Assembly: GCF_034190915.1 (NCBI RefSeq)
Contig: NW_026947484.1
Location: forward strand, 206,100,657 to 206,164,656
DNA: 64,000 bases
Origin: Cavia porcellus
Lineage: Eukaryota; Chordata; Mammalia; Rodentia; Caviidae
Reading direction: 5' to 3'
Shown piece by piece: positions 46,430 to 58,767 of the stretch. Position numbers and translations under genes: made by a program. The notes beneath the pieces were generated by a model, which had not been told where the DNA came from, searched no databases, and saw only the letters and a program-made list of their open reading frames with translations. Each line of letters opens with the position of its first letter. Position 1 is the first letter of the stretch.

Positions 46430-48000
46430 TATCAATTTGAGGTAAAGTTATCTGTATCTATTTTCTTTAGTGATTTTACCATGAAAGGATGTTGGATATT
46501 TCAAAGGCTTTTTCTATGTCTATTGAGATAATCGTGTGGTTTTTTTCTTACTTCTACTTGTGTGATGTATTACATTTTGATTTACATATCCAGAAGACTA
46601 CTTATTCACATGCAAAAGACTGAATCTAGACCCATACTTCTCACAATATATTAAACTAAAATGAAAATAGGTCAACGAACTAAATATTAAAACAGAAACA
46701 CTTTACCGGCTGAAAGATAAAATAGGAAAAAATCTTAAAGTCATAGTTGTAAGCAAGATCTTTCTGAACAGAGTTTGGTTGCACAAGAAATGGTACTGAT
46801 ACTCAACATATGGGATCATATCAAATTAGAAAGTTTCTACATAGCAAAAGAAACAGTTAACAGTGAAAAGATAACCTATTTATCAGACAGGACTAATGTG
46901 CAGAATATATAAAGAGCTAAAATAAATTCATATCCTCCTCAAATGAAAGATCCAATCAAAAAATTGGCAAATGGAATGAATGGAAAAAATTTTCACTTTA
47001 TTAGTTAGATTCACGAAGTGCAAATGACCAATACATACATGAAGAAATGTTCAACATCACTAGTCATTAGAGAATTCAAATGAAAACAACACTGTGAGTT
47101 TGTCCTACCCCGAAAAGAATGGCCATCATCGACAAACCAAATAATAGCTAGGAATGGTGGAGAACACCTGTAGTTCCAGCACTCAGGAGGCTGAGGCAGG
47201 AGTATTGTTGCAAGTTTAAGGCCAGTTTGTGTTACAAAGTGAGCTCAAGGCCAGTCAGAACAGCATAATGAGACCATGTCTCAAAAATACAAAATAATAA
47301 TAAGAATAACAATAACAACAAATGCTGGCTAGGCTACAGGAAAAAAACAATCTCTTCTGCTTTGTTGATAGTAATGTAAACTAGTGCAGTCAATATGAAA
47401 ATCGGTATGCAGATTCCACAAAATACTAAATATAGGAATGCTATTTGACCCAGTTATTCTTCTAGGTCTTTCAAAAAAAATTTAAAGATATTGTATTGTA
47501 TTACTGCAATCAGTGCAGTAATACACACACAAATCCTTCGTCATGACAACATAAGTCATAATAGCTAAATTTTAGAAGCAGCATATGTACCCATCAACAG
47601 ACGAATGGATAAAGAAAATGTGCTCTCATAATATAAAATGGAGTATTATTTTGCTGTGAAGAGTGATAGACTTGAAGCATTTGCGGAAAAATGGGTGAAA
47701 CCTTGATACCATTGTGTTAAATGAAATAAAGCAGACTCATAATTTTAAATATGACATGGTTTATTTTATATGATAAACATAAATGATAAACAGAGAGCAA
47801 AATAAAAGATAAATGTAGGGATTAGGGACATAGATCTTTCCCCAAAGAAAAAGGGATCAAGAGATGGAAGGTCCAGGGAGGGAAGAAAGGGAGGGGAGGA
47901 GAAAAGGAGTTAAGACCTATTATGTAATGCTCTAATGCCACGTGAGCCATCTAAACCTTGTGTACTACAAACATGCACTAAATAAAAATTATTTTCTATT
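46430..48000 (+). mobile_element. LINE-1 copy F with inverted 5' part (twin priming)
   Basis: 46430-46597 is antisense L1 RT region (ACCATGAAAGGATGTTGGAT, TTTTTCTATGTCTATTGAGA, TGATGTATTACATTTTGATT). From about 46598 the plus strand reads sense ORF2 downstream of RT (ATGCAAAAGACTGAATCTAG), then the C-terminus (CAACAGACGAATGGATAAAG, GAGTATTATTTTGC). A purine-rich 3' UTR follows (AGGGAGGGAAGAAAGGGAGG), with an end near 48000 (ACTAAATAAAAATT). This antisense-then-sense layout is the classic twin-priming product. A B1 is nested at 47147. Confidence 0.85.
47147..47330 (+). mobile_element. B1 SINE nested in L1 copy F
   Basis: GCTAGGAATGGTGGAGAACA, GTTCCAGCACTCAGGAGGC, duplicated arm GAGCTCAAGGCCAGTCAGA, GAGACCATGTCTCAAAAATA, then an AATAAT-rich tail. 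L1 sequence resumes with AAATGCTGGCTAGGCTACAG, so the B1 is younger than copy F. Confidence 0.92.
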
Positions 48001-48194
48001 TCTCTTTTCTCACATTGTACTCTTCCTTCATTCCTTCTTATCCCTCCTGGAAAAACCTATAACTCAATATATTTATCATGAAAACCTCCCAAAACAAAAA
48101 CAAAACAATTAGCCCAAATAAATCACTGCTTCTCATTTTGTATCCTTTATTAGGAATGATGGCTGTTGAGTTTGACAGGCTCACTGGGATGGGC

Positions 48195-48560
48195 ATTTTT
48201 TAATTGCAACCTAAATGACAAGAAGTTGATGTGGAGCATTCAGGCAGATGGAAGAGTGGATATAAAAACTTAGAAAGGGAAATAGCTTTTCTACTGAGCA
48301 ACGAAAGAAGGCTTTTGTGGCTAGAGGGTGTAGAGAGCAGGGAAGAGGTAGGGGTTTAGAACACGTGGCCTTGTAAGATTCTGTTCTGTATAGATTAGGA
48401 ACCCACTGAGATGCTTTCAGGAGAGGAGACAAAGTGTAATTTATAATTTTAGAAGGAGTCTTCAGTGCCCCAATAGTGAAGCTGCGAGATGTCTGTAAGT
48501 AAGAATCTCTGTGAGTGTGGCAGGGGTTTGCATCTTATCTGGCAAAGACATGGAACCAAG
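48195..48560 (+). mobile_element. L2 LINE 3' fragment
   Basis: GCATTCAGGCAGATGGAAGA, AGGGTGTAGAGAGCAG, CGTGGCCTTGTAAG, GATTAGGAACCCACTGAG and ATGCTTTCAGGAGAGGAGAC match the L2 3' end (GGCCTTGTAGGCCATG, then GGGAAGCCATTGGAGGGTTT) in order. Confidence 0.6.
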
Positions 48561-49091
48561 ACTTGCTGATGGATTAGAATTTAGGAGAAGGGAAATCAGG
48601 ATTGTGTTCTAGACATGGGATTTAAGTAACTGGTAGATTGAATAGTAGCAATAAGTAAATAAATAAAACCAATTTGACTGGAACTTTTCCTGTTTGAGAT
48701 TTTAGCTGAGATTCAAAGATGAAGAAAGTAGGTTATGAATGATCCCACTTTTTAAAAAAGAGTTGTTCAGATACATTCTCTTATAAAATATTAAGAGATG
48801 GCCAAGATTAGACCTGAAGTTTGCATCTTCTATCTCACCCAGTGATTCTTCTCAGGTGGTCATAAAGGTAAGGCAGCACGGCATTTTCCTCTTTCCTCTT
48901 CCTTTTCTGGAAGACAGAGATGTGTGATGTCTAATGTAAAAGTTGAGAAAGGGACCCCAAGGCTATCTAAAAGGGATTGGAGTTATTTGTCAAATGAGGA
49001 TTGTCATTTGTTCTTTGAATTTCAGTAAAGAGAAGAATGTTGCCCAGATTTCTTAGGTGTTGTTTAGTATCCTACATTTATATACACTTGC
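48561..49091. other. Unassigned sequence
   Basis: No repeat recognised. Confidence 0.4.
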
Positions 49092-49673
49092 TGTTATGGT
49101 TTACACATTGTGTCAACTTAAGAAATCTAGAAGCTTAACTAAAGAATTCAGCAGCTCTGCATCCTGGAGTTATCATTCTAGGATATTGTTCATTGTGTCA
49201 ATTTGAGGTCAGAAGTTTAACCAAGTGATTCAGCAAGGGGCCAGAATCCTTAGTTTGTAACATTCTCAGCCTGTGCAAAACAATAGTAGAGGAGATGGTG
49301 TGAGTGCTACACCCATCCCAGAGGAGCAGCCTGCATACAGCAAAAGGCAAATGAGGAGGGACTGGTTGCTGCTTTTTAAGAGCACTAATCTTCACCTTAG
49401 CTTGAACATCATCTCCTAGCTTCTGGAAGAGACTGACGGGCTTTCACTTGTGGCCCTTCAGCCTTCCGTTGTAGATTCTTCAGTGTTCCACTGCAGACCC
49501 ATTGACCTCTAGTACGGACTTGCATGGGACACTGCAGCCTCCACCTTGCTGACACCCTCTGCATGCTCCCTCATTTGAATTTGTGGCTGACCATTGTATG
49601 CCAATCTTGTAATATCTTATATATTTGTATATCTTGTGTAAATCTGTTTTTCTAGTAAACTCTGACTGATGTA
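49092..49673 (+). mobile_element. ERVL (MLT2-like) LTR with duplicated 5' part
   Basis: TGTTATGGTTTACACATTGT opens a start-like segment (AACTTAAGAAATCTAGAAGC...AATTCAGCAGC), which is repeated at about 49183-49250 (TTGTTCATTGTGTCAATTTG...GATTCAGCAAGG). The 3' part (CTTCTGGAAGAGACTGACGG, TCTAGTAAACTCTGACTGAT) fits MLT2-class LTR ends. Confidence 0.6.
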
Positions 49674-51413
49674 CCTGCTGTGTGATGTATAGATTCCACT
49701 GACCCTAATGAAGTTTTAGATTGCATAGGTATGACAAAAATAAGATTGGGTAGACTTTATTGTAAAATGAATGCTGGAATATTGACATTAACAATTAAAC
49801 TTTATTTCCTCATCCTTTAGAAAAACTAACTGAGGGGAACCTGATATCAGTAGGTTTTAGTCAATTAAAGTTGTGGCCAGGCCTAGATACCCAGGTATCT
49901 TGCCTCTTAGAGATAATTTTTGTCTTAACTGTTTTGTTGTTACATAACAGTGGAAGAAAAAAAATGATATTTACCACTTGGTGGGGGGCTATATAAGCCA
50001 GTAAGGGCTCCTGTAACATGAGTAAAAGATGATTTTCATGTTTATTCTTATCTTTTACACATTGCTCAGAGATATTTTCTAATTCTCTAAAATCTTGTTT
50101 GGAAATTATCTGATATTTTGTGTTACATAGGAAAAAATAATTGGAATAGCACTTATCACTTGTATATTTCCCTTCTTTATATTTTTATTGTCTATCCTTT
50201 TTCATATACGTTCACTTTCTTTTTCCTTTGGTCTTGCTGGGAAGCTGCAGAACTTTACCATGTTAATCCCTCTTGCTTAATGATGTGTTAGCTGCCCCTT
50301 GCATAAGAAGGAGGAGGAAACAGCATGTGTGTTTCACCTTCACAGTGACATATTTTCCTTGGCATTGTATTTAATTATATTATAGTGAATGTCATGCTGT
50401 GCAGTCTGTGTTTTATTAAGGCAAAATGTTGTCTCATGACACAACACACTACAAGTCCTTCAGTGCAGTACAACATGAAATTTGTTGCAGCACCTGGGTC
50501 TGCTACCTTGTAAATGGTGAATCCAAACCAAAACACCTCTTTAAGAGAGAAAAAATTCAGAAGGGATGCTCCTGTCCTGTAAAAAATACTCTAAACATGA
50601 AACAAAAAGTAAAAATACTCCAAGCATGAAGCAAAAACTGTGTTAATGGTAGTAAATTTCAGCTATATAATAGCATTGGGACACAGTGTCTCATTGTGGC
50701 CATGAGCTCTTCTCTAGTTGAAACATTGCTAGAGGACAGAGGTGTTGGAGGGGCTAAGGTAGGAAGGAGTATGGTGTTCACTTGTTTACTCATCCATGCC
50801 TTCAGTGAATATTTGTTGATTTTCTGCCTTTTACATAGCAATGAGGGATTCAGAACTTCCTTCGGTATGCACTTATGAATGTTATTTTCCTTATTATTGG
50901 AATTGAGTTTGGCTACAAAAATACAGTTTGTGACAAGGACTCCAGTTCAACAAATGATTATTGAACACTGACAAGGGGTTAGACAAGGTTCTTTCTCACA
51001 TGCAGATGTCTTAACTGTTTTACAAAATCAGTGTTTGCATTCTCTCCTCTTAGTTTTGCATTTTCTTCTTTTGCTAAGTGGAGGAAGTTGTTTTTAAAGC
51101 CATGATTTGTGCTAAATGATATATAGTCATTTGAAATCTGAGGATACCTTATGTGCTGACTATGTTTGCTTACTTTTCATTTTCTAATTAGATATTCATA
51201 TGCAGACATGCCAAGAGATAATAAAATGACATGAGTGGAAGCCACAAATTGAGCACATATTGGACTCTAAGGACACCATGCTGCTTGCTGGTATCCTTGG
51301 AAACACACTGATTTCATGCATTCTGTGCTCTATTCTATGTTGAGTCCATCATTCACAAATTGGATTTATTTTGAGTCTGAAGCCATTAAGAAGTTTGAGT
51401 GAATGCTAATGAC

Positions 51414-51467
<54 letters not shown>

Positions 51468-54135
51468 TTCAGGAGTGAAGCCCCATGAATATAGAGGATA
51501 AACTTTCCAGATTAAAAAAGCAGCCCTGGAAGGAATATGAGGGAGCCACTATTTCTGGCAGCTGGCCCTGACAGAAACCTTGAAACCCATGATTGTTGCT
51601 AGCTAGCACCTGCTCTACCAAAAGCACTGGCTGAAAATTTTCCTAATGAAACAGAACCTTGTATTCTTAAAGACCTGGCTTTAAGTCAAGTTCTCACAAA
51701 ATGTTTCTGGGGATGCAGTTGGTATTTCTCATCCATAAGAATTGCAGGCATTAAGTGATTATCGTGGTACTGTTTAGTGATGAGATGTCATTATCTGGTT
51801 ACCAGGACAAGAATTTGATCTTGCCAAGTGGTGAGCTCTATTGAAGTTAACCTTGGTATCCATTCTAGTATTCATGAGAAGTTTGATCCAGATGTTCTAT
51901 GGCTGCAAAGCTGGTACTACTTGAAAAATTACTGACAGAGAATGATAAATAACATAGCTATATTATACATGAGGAGAGACTTAAATCTTTTGAAAGATAA
52001 TGACCAGGTGACAATGATAGCTCAGTCAATGCTGATAAATAATAACAAGTGGCTGGATATTAGAATATGAAACTAATTTGTGTATCATTCAGGATATGAG
52101 AATTTTGAAAAGTCAAGGAGTCAAGCATGTGTAATATTAAATATGAATGATCGAAGGAAGACAGAGCAAGGTGAAAGTCAAATTCATATGTACCATTAAG
52201 TATGATCTTGCAGTACTCAATGGTATTTTCTTCAGTCTCTTAGAGGATCAAAGTGTAACTGCCCCTGGAAGCAAATGTGTGTGTTTTTTAAATGTGAAAA
52301 AGAGTCAATGTAAATGAAAAAAAAAAAAAAAAACTTTAAAAATGGACGGCATATTCAGAAAGAATTGCTAATGTGACTTTTGATTCTGAACATTTGGAAC
52401 AGTGTGAGCAGTATTGATATTTAGCTCTGAGAATGAAAGGCAAAGCACCATAGAACAAAGAGCAGCCCCGTCAGCAATGGACAAAAATGGAATGGCAGAT
52501 AATGAGGGAAGAATAAAGCCAGACATGAGCCTCAGATCTCTGGGAGAATAGCAGACATAAAGGGCACAGACGGGGCAGAGAACTGTGGAATCATGACGTC
52601 TTTGATGCATCTGCTTCACATCAGGCTTGGGACACTATACAGTAGACCTACAGAAACAAAAAAACACTATCCTATGGTCTGTCTTTGAGTTCCATTAATG
52701 ATGATCATGATAGAAGACAAAAAAGACCTACATCTAAATTCAGACTCTTTGAAGGCAATGATCAGTGAGATGTCAGTGAATCTTTTAGTGTTTATTAAAT
52801 TGTATGGAAGAAAGTGTTTCTTTTAGAACAAAGATATACATCTGACCAGTTAAAGAGACAGAGTACTTTGTATTAATCTGAGGATGATGACTTGTCTGCT
52901 GCTAAATGACACGGCGGTTAGGATGGATCTTCTGTTTAGTCAAATAAGAGCAACATTGCCCATGTCTACATAAACTCATCTCTTGCCAGATGTGTGACTT
53001 TGTCACCTAGCAACAGTGTTGATGAATTTTGCAGGGGTAATAAGAGAAGGCTTTCAGGAGGCAAAATGTTTAAGGATGGGGAGATGTGATGCTGTTCCCG
53101 CTATTGCCTAAAAAGTAAAGCTTTTAGCTAATCAACCATTTCTATGCCTTGGTTTTAAGTGATCTGTTTGGAGACATTTTCATTCTGTTTTCACGGTAGA
53201 AACTAGGTAGTCAGACATAATGACAATTTCTGCATACACAATACCAAAGCACCTGCTGAAAAGTGAATGGTGCAATACTTTATAATATATATTATCTTCT
53301 CCGTATTTTGAACTTGTGACTTAAATTTGTCCCATGTTATAATCTTAGATACTGTTAAGAAAAGAGGAGACTTAAATATATATACTCAATCTACCTTCTT
53401 TAGCTGAAAGATATTCCTTGAACCTGTTTTAACTGGAAATAATTAAATATATTTTGAAGTTTATCTTCTGCTTCTTCTCTATATTACTTTACATGCATTT
53501 TTTTTTTCTCCAAATATTTTAGTAATGTATCAGTATAATTTATTTTTAAACACCAATAACATTTTTGATAGTGGACTGGGACTTAAGGAAAGGCAAGTTC
53601 AAATAATATTCTGTATGTTCATCTTCAATAGTGATTGTTACTTTTAATAAACTATAACAAAAGTTAGTAGTTTTAATAAATTAATAGTTCTCTATTTCCA
53701 GGGACTAATTGCCCTGTTTGGAAATTATTCAGATATTTGATTTATATTCCCTTTCTTTGGTGCTACTTTGCTTCTAGACCTTTTGCTTATCATTAAGAAA
53801 TTTGCTTCAATCAAATTTTTAAAAAAGCTAGGAAGTAGAATAAAAGTTGTCCAATCACCATCTTTAGCGCTGGAACAAGGATTATATGAAGTCTCTATTC
53901 AGCTCAGCTATAGTATTCACAGTTAGATACTGAAGAAGTTGAAGGTGAAACAGACAAGAATTAGTTTTTCATTGTATGTCATTTGATCTACTTTTCCTAT
54001 TCATTTAAAAATGTTATTGTGATTGTTTGCTTTAACATTTTTAAATGAGATCAAGATATAATGAAGAAAAACTTAGTACCACCTGTCTCCACAAACATTT
54101 GGTTAACATGTGACTGAATTTCACTATTAATATTT
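49674..54135. other. Long unassigned stretch
   Basis: No exon or complete transposon recognised. Two short L2-like patches: about 50785-50850 (CCTTCAGTGAATATTTGTTG) and 50945-50990 (CAACAAATGATTATTGAACA). Minor simple repeats lie at 51416-51461 and 52318-52333. ORFs of 60-83 codons have no recognisable content. Confidence 0.45.
51416..51461. repeat. (TG)n microsatellite
   Basis: 23 uninterrupted TG units. Confidence 0.98.
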
Positions 54136-54618
54136 ATGCTTTCATTCAAGGGTTTGAATCCTAACGAAATATTAAGACATACAATGTCTCTACACTACAG
54201 GACGCTCAAGTTTTTTCTTGTCAGTAGTTTGGGCAAATGTGCCTTAAATTATTTACTTGCTTCTGAGGGAGGGATTTGTGGGAAATTTAACCTAATCAAT
54301 CGCTGCCTACAGATAAATGATGAGAGAAAGGTCATGACGAGTTTACAGATCAAATGTGAAAAATTGTTCATGTCCATAACCAGACCAGGAAAAGTTGAGG
54401 CCTTTGGAAACTGTTTGGAGAATGGTTTTCAACTCTCAGGAGAACTGAAATCCTCATAGGTATTATACTCCTGACCTGGGGAACCTGTTTGGACCTGCCT
54501 GCCCTTGGTTGTAGGTTCTGTCTCCAGCTTCATTGAGATTATAGTCAAAAGAAAAATGACTGCACAGATGATGATGTTATGGAAGTATAAGCCTCAGATC
54601 CTGAATGATGTTCCCTGA
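54136..54618 (+). pseudogene. Class I endogenous retrovirus env transmembrane-subunit fragment
   Basis: The plus-strand frame from 54136 carries the C-terminal half of a gammaretrovirus-like envelope TM protein: a helical segment ending in a Leu-rich stretch, Glu-Gly-Gly, and a cysteine loop (about residues 37-55) in which the usual paired cysteines are reduced to Arg-Cys. The same frame then passes an in-frame TAG (54457) and TGA (54472) before a tail-like region ending at TGA 54618. TM normally mediates membrane fusion. This copy has premature stops, lacks the surface subunit, and I see no gag or pol upstream. It sits 27 bp before a polypurine tract and an LTR, as env should. Confidence 0.7.
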
Positions 54619-54645
54619 CCCAAAATAGAGTAGGGTCTGAGCATC

Positions 54646-54656
54646 AAAAGAAGGAA
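54646..54656 (+). other. Retroviral polypurine tract
   Basis: AAAAGAAGGAA immediately precedes the TG that opens the LTR. This is the expected plus-strand primer position, between the env stop (54618) and the 3' LTR. Confidence 0.7.
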
Positions 54657-55554
54657 TGTGATAGGGCCCCTCTTGACCTATGAAGGTATAGACTTTTTAA
54701 ATATAGCAACATTAGATTTTGTGTACCTTTGTGTAGTTGTGTAACTACTCTGTAACATAAATCATACTCAACCAGATGGTAGAATGTTAATGTATACCCA
54801 AGAAGACTGCAAAATATTAGTGTATGCCCATATAAAGGAGAACAAGAGGCAAAAATTGTATGAAAGAGTGTAACTACATTTGGCACTCAGCTTTTGGCTA
54901 CAAATCTGAAGAGTCAGTGCCAGCACAAATAAATTTGCTTCCTGGGAAAAAGGCTTTGATGTTCCATTGTTATAGGCAACTGAGTTAGAGCCAGTCAGAC
55001 AGGGCTGGGCCCTGGAAGGAGCAAGAGCAGAAGCCCAGACACCTTGCGACTGTGGGGGAAACAGACACCTCCTGCTGTGGGCCATACAAAAAAAAAAATC
55101 AAACAAATGCACCCACATCCTAAGGATAAACATCAGGGATTGATATTCTAACTAGGTCTCTATTATCCTAAATAATCCAGAAGGAGCCACTAACCCAGCC
55201 CATATAAAGGTCCTGTTCTATATTCATGCCCACTTGCTACAGGATTTTCTTCCCCAACTGTCCGTTACTTAATCAGTTTTACCTGAGCAATTAATCTTAT
55301 TGGTTGACCATACTTCTCTCACCTCATGCCCACCTTGGGAGTTCCCATTTTTTTCCCCAGCTTACACCCATCTCAGCTTGGGATTTTGTTCTATAAAATC
55401 ACAAGAAAAGACAAGGTCCCTGGCAACCCACCTGAGACCTCTTCTAGCTCTCTCAGACAGAAGCTTTCTGTCTCCCAATAAATATATTCTCTTAAGCACC
55501 ATTGTTCCTGGAATTCATTCTTTGATTTTAGAGAACATGAATTAGTACTGGTCA
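54657..55554 (+). mobile_element. 3' LTR of a class I endogenous retrovirus
   Basis: Opens TGTGATAGGGCCCC just after the polypurine tract. U3 contains a local direct repeat (AATGTTAATGTATACCC near 54783 and AATATTAGTGTATGCCC near 54812). A TATA box (TATAAAATC at 55392) is followed by a poly(A) signal (CCCAATAAATA at 55476). The U5-like tail ends near GGTCA at 55550-55554. The length, about 900 bp, is long for an LTR, so an internal insertion or a misplaced boundary is possible. No 5' LTR was found in the window. Confidence 0.7.
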
Positions 55555-56214
55555 TCTCATAGGTTGAAAGTTTCTTTCCCCTATATCACCATCTCTCTGC
55601 ATAAAAATCCTGCAGCACTGTGGTAGTTGATATTTAGGGTAGATCATTAGTTCATGGAGGGAGGAAGCCATGTGTTTTTAAATTTCTTTTATATGCCCTT
55701 CAACATGAACACCTGTCCTCCAAGCAAGAGGTTTGGAACCTCAGTTGAGGGTGTTAACAGAATGAAGACATTCTGACACCTTGCTACACCCCATCTGGCA
55801 TCTTCCTTGTTAACCTAAATGATTTCGAAGGTATTTTTCCCCACTGAGCTCTCAAATATGTCTCTTTCTCACCCTAGAAGATCAGTCAGACTTGTAGCTG
55901 GAATTCCTGTCTTTGAATTGAAAATAGCCCCAACTAATGACTCATGAGTTGTTGGATAGGTGGAACCTGTTACCTCTATTTACCAGGAACCTGGAAGTCA
56001 CAGAAAATGGGGAGTCTTCATAAACACTGTATGAGGTGGGGAAGATGCCCCACTTTGTAGAGAAGCAGAATTTTGGGGGACATTTGTCAGGAACTGGTCC
56101 ATTAGAGCAGGTTTTTTGAGGGAAATAGATTCAGACATGGTGTATTTTCAAATAATCCATTCTCCCACTACTTCTTCTCATCCATTAAAAATGAACTGTT
56201 CTACTAGAGTGATC
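55555..56214. other. Unassigned sequence
   Basis: No repeat recognised. Confidence 0.4.
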
Positions 56215-56440
56215 AACATCTAGGCTCCAGAGTCATTCCGTCTGGATTAAAGTTTAAGTCCCAATATTTATTAACTGATTTATTTTGAGAAAGTGACCTT
56301 AACCTTTTTATTCCTCAATTTTCTCATTTGTAGAATACAAATAATAGCATCTACATCATAAAGTCATTTAAATGAGTTAATAAAAGTTAAATGCTTAAAT
56401 TATGAGTGCTTAATAGATTTTAGTCACTATTATTATCCAG
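56215..56440 (+). mobile_element. MIR SINE
   Basis: TCATTCCGTCTGGATTAAAG, GAAAGTGACCTTAACC, CCTCAATTTTCTCATTTGTA, AATAATAGCATC, TTTAAATGAGTTAATAAAAG and TGAGTGCTTAATAGATTTTA follow the full MIR consensus on the plus strand. Confidence 0.92.
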
Positions 56441-56724
56441 GTAATATAATCAAGATATCTTCAAGAATCCAAGGGATTTGAAGAACCCCTGACCTTCAAG
56501 TCCTTCTGAATTGCTTCCCACTGGGGAGAAAATAAACATCTGCTCTTTGTAAACTCTCATTGTCACTAGCTCACTAATTAGGTTTCCAACTCATTATAGC
56601 CCAGAGCATGACAGACAAAATTGGAGTGTGGAAGGCAGGAGTTGTATCTAAAAATATTGAGGAATTTGCTAAATGTCTCATTGCTATGGAGACAGCAGTA
56701 TATGGAGAGGCAGCCATGGATGTG

Positions 56725-56826
56725 AGAAGCAATAGCCTCTGCCCCGAGCAAACCACTTAACCTCTCTGACTCTCTGATTCCCCACAGAAGAGTATAAGAA
56801 TAAGAATATCTGCTGCTATGGAATTG
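56725..56826 (+). mobile_element. MIR fragment
   Basis: CCACTTAACCTCTCTGACTC, TGATTCCCCACAG and AAGAATAAGAATATCTGCT match the MIR core. It is cut by the MLT1 LTR that starts at 56828. Confidence 0.75.
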
Positions 56827-56827
56827 A

Positions 56828-57218
56828 TGTTTGTGTATTTTCAAAATTCATATGCTGAAGCTTTAATTTCAAGTGTGACAGTATTTAGAAGAGGGACTTT
56901 GTGTGATAATTAGTAAGTGAGATTTGAACACGAGAGTGGAGGTTCCATGGTGGAACAACCACTCTTCTAATAAGAGGCACAGTTCAGGGTGTTTTTACAT
57001 GTGCAGATCAAGGCAATGCCTGGTGCAGGTCCAGTGTGAAGGTGGCCATCTGCAAAGCAGGACAAGAGCCTTCACTGAACATCAAATCTAACGGTGCCTT
57101 GGTTTTGGATCCCCCAGTAGTGACAAATAGATGTCTGTTGTTTAACGCATGTTTAAATAAATGTTAGTTGTCTCCAGTGTATAGTCTTTTGTTATAGAAG
57201 CACAAGTTGACTGAGACA
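56828..57218 (+). mobile_element. MLT1-type MaLR LTR
   Basis: TGTTTGTGTATTTTCAAAAT, TCATATGCTGAAGCTTTAAT, ATTTAGAAGAGGGACTTTG, GAAGGTGGCCATCTGCAAAG, AGCCTTCACTGAACATCAAA, GCCTTGGTTTTGGATC, GTCTGTTGTTTAA and AAGTTGACTGAGACA trace the MLT1 consensus from end to end. No clean 5-bp duplication remains. Confidence 0.92.
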
Positions 57219-58049
57219 TTGCCTCAGAGCATTCTGAAGATTAATGAGGCCTGAGAATGGCACGTAAACATGTAGGCATTCACAAGTGTGTACACACACA
57301 AACAAAATATTTGTCAGGCAGTTAGCAGAATGCCTCACTATAATATACATTTAATAAATGTTAGTGGATTTTCTTATTGTGGCTCTCTGTCTGGTCTAGT
57401 TGTGTCTTTGCTGTATATCTTATTCCTGAAATTAGCAGAGTTCAATGGGCAGTTAAGTCAAAGTCATGAAGACTGCACCAGAATTGTGTGACTGAGGCTT
57501 AGGGGAATAAATGAGCCTGGAGACCTCATCTAGAATAGTTCCAGAATGTCATCATGGTAGAATGACCCCTTTAACAAGACAGAGTCTGAGTGTTGGGGTT
57601 AGGTTCATCATGAGTACCTAGACAGAAGATAAATAAAAGCCTAGGAATTTTTGTTTTCTCAAGATTTATATCCTTTATATGATTGAAATAATCTCCAATG
57701 ATCATATTTTTGGTGGCCTTAGGTTTCCCTGTTAACCACTCTTAGCTAAAAAACCTTCCCATTACCTTGTGGTATGCTATAATCTTCCAGAGAGTCTTTG
57801 ATTTCATGATGACTTACCAGTCTCCTTTCTCTGATGTTTGTCCTTTGCATATTTCTCAAATGTTGATCATCCCCAAGAATCTGTTGTGAGTCTTCTCTTC
57901 TTATCCCTGAGGCTGACAGAGTTATTTGTGTATCTCTGCATTGGATTGCTCCTTTGTTCCTACTAATAAGACTTCACTTTTAATTGGATACAGGCTCACA
58001 AAGGGTAAAGACTTTTTCCTGGTCTCCTTTGTAGTCAACTGATTTTTGT
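57219..58049. other. Unassigned sequence
   Basis: No repeat recognised. Confidence 0.4.
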
Positions 58050-58222
58050 TGGTGGTGGTGGTGTATTGGGAGTTGAATCCATAGCCTTGATATGAGCTCT
58101 GTCTGGCTTTTTTTTAATTTTCATTTTGAGATAGTTTGCCAATTTGCCTAGGCTTGGTTCATACTTGAGATCCTCCTTCCTCAGCCTCCTAGAGTGCTAG
58201 AATTACAGAAGCAACCATGTGA
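58050..58222 (-). mobile_element. B1-ID dimer SINE, antisense
   Basis: ID-like half at 58050-58107 (GGGAGTTGAATCCATAGCCT) and B1-like half at 58120-58222 (TTTGAGATAGTTTGCCAATT, GATCCTCCTTCCTCAGCCTC, GAGTGCTAGAATTACAG). Same architecture as 23690-23850. Confidence 0.7.
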
Positions 58223-58264
58223 TTTTAAAATAAATTATTTTATATGGTGCTTCAAGGAAAATAT

Positions 58265-58767
58265 ATTGCCTGTTGGTTTTTTATAAGAAAAAAAGAAAAT
58301 CAGAAAAAAGGATAGAAATAATATAGAATTTCAAAAAAAGTAAGAAATGACTAGTCAAAAAAATAACAGTAAGAGATCACTAGTTGATAAATTACATGTT
58401 ATCTTAGAAGTAGTTGTTCAAGTTACAAAATCAAAGCATAAAAAATGAACAATCAAACAATGACAGTACAAAGTACTCTGGTAAACTAATAAAAATCTTA
58501 TTAGTATGTTTATCTGTCTTGCACACTTAAACATACATGCAGTTATAGCCTTTAGAGAAATTTCTTTACCTTTCATTATTAGAATATAAATTACATATTT
58601 TGGATCTTTTACACTTTCAGTTTTTGATTATTGTTTTTTATACTAAGGCAGATGATACGATATTTACAAATGTGAGTCTAATCTATCTCACTGGTGAGAA
58701 TAGTCACAAGTTGCCTCTATTTACCTATAAAAGCTTCAACATCATCCTTTTTTATAGCTGAGTAAGT
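58265..58767 (-). mobile_element. L1 3'-end fragment (T-rich type), antisense
   Basis: Begins after a T6 run (58278 region), matches 45690-45840, then passes to the ordinary 3' UTR (TGATTATTGTTTTTTATACT, AGGCAGATGATACGATATTT) and the start of the ORF2 end (CATCATCCTTTTTTATAGCT), where it stops at about 58767. It is a short 5'-truncated L1. Confidence 0.75.

Noticed and set aside
55392..55483. Host promoter (TATA box) and poly(A) site
   Set aside because: Their spacing inside a TG-opened unit downstream of env and a polypurine tract is explained by a retroviral LTR.
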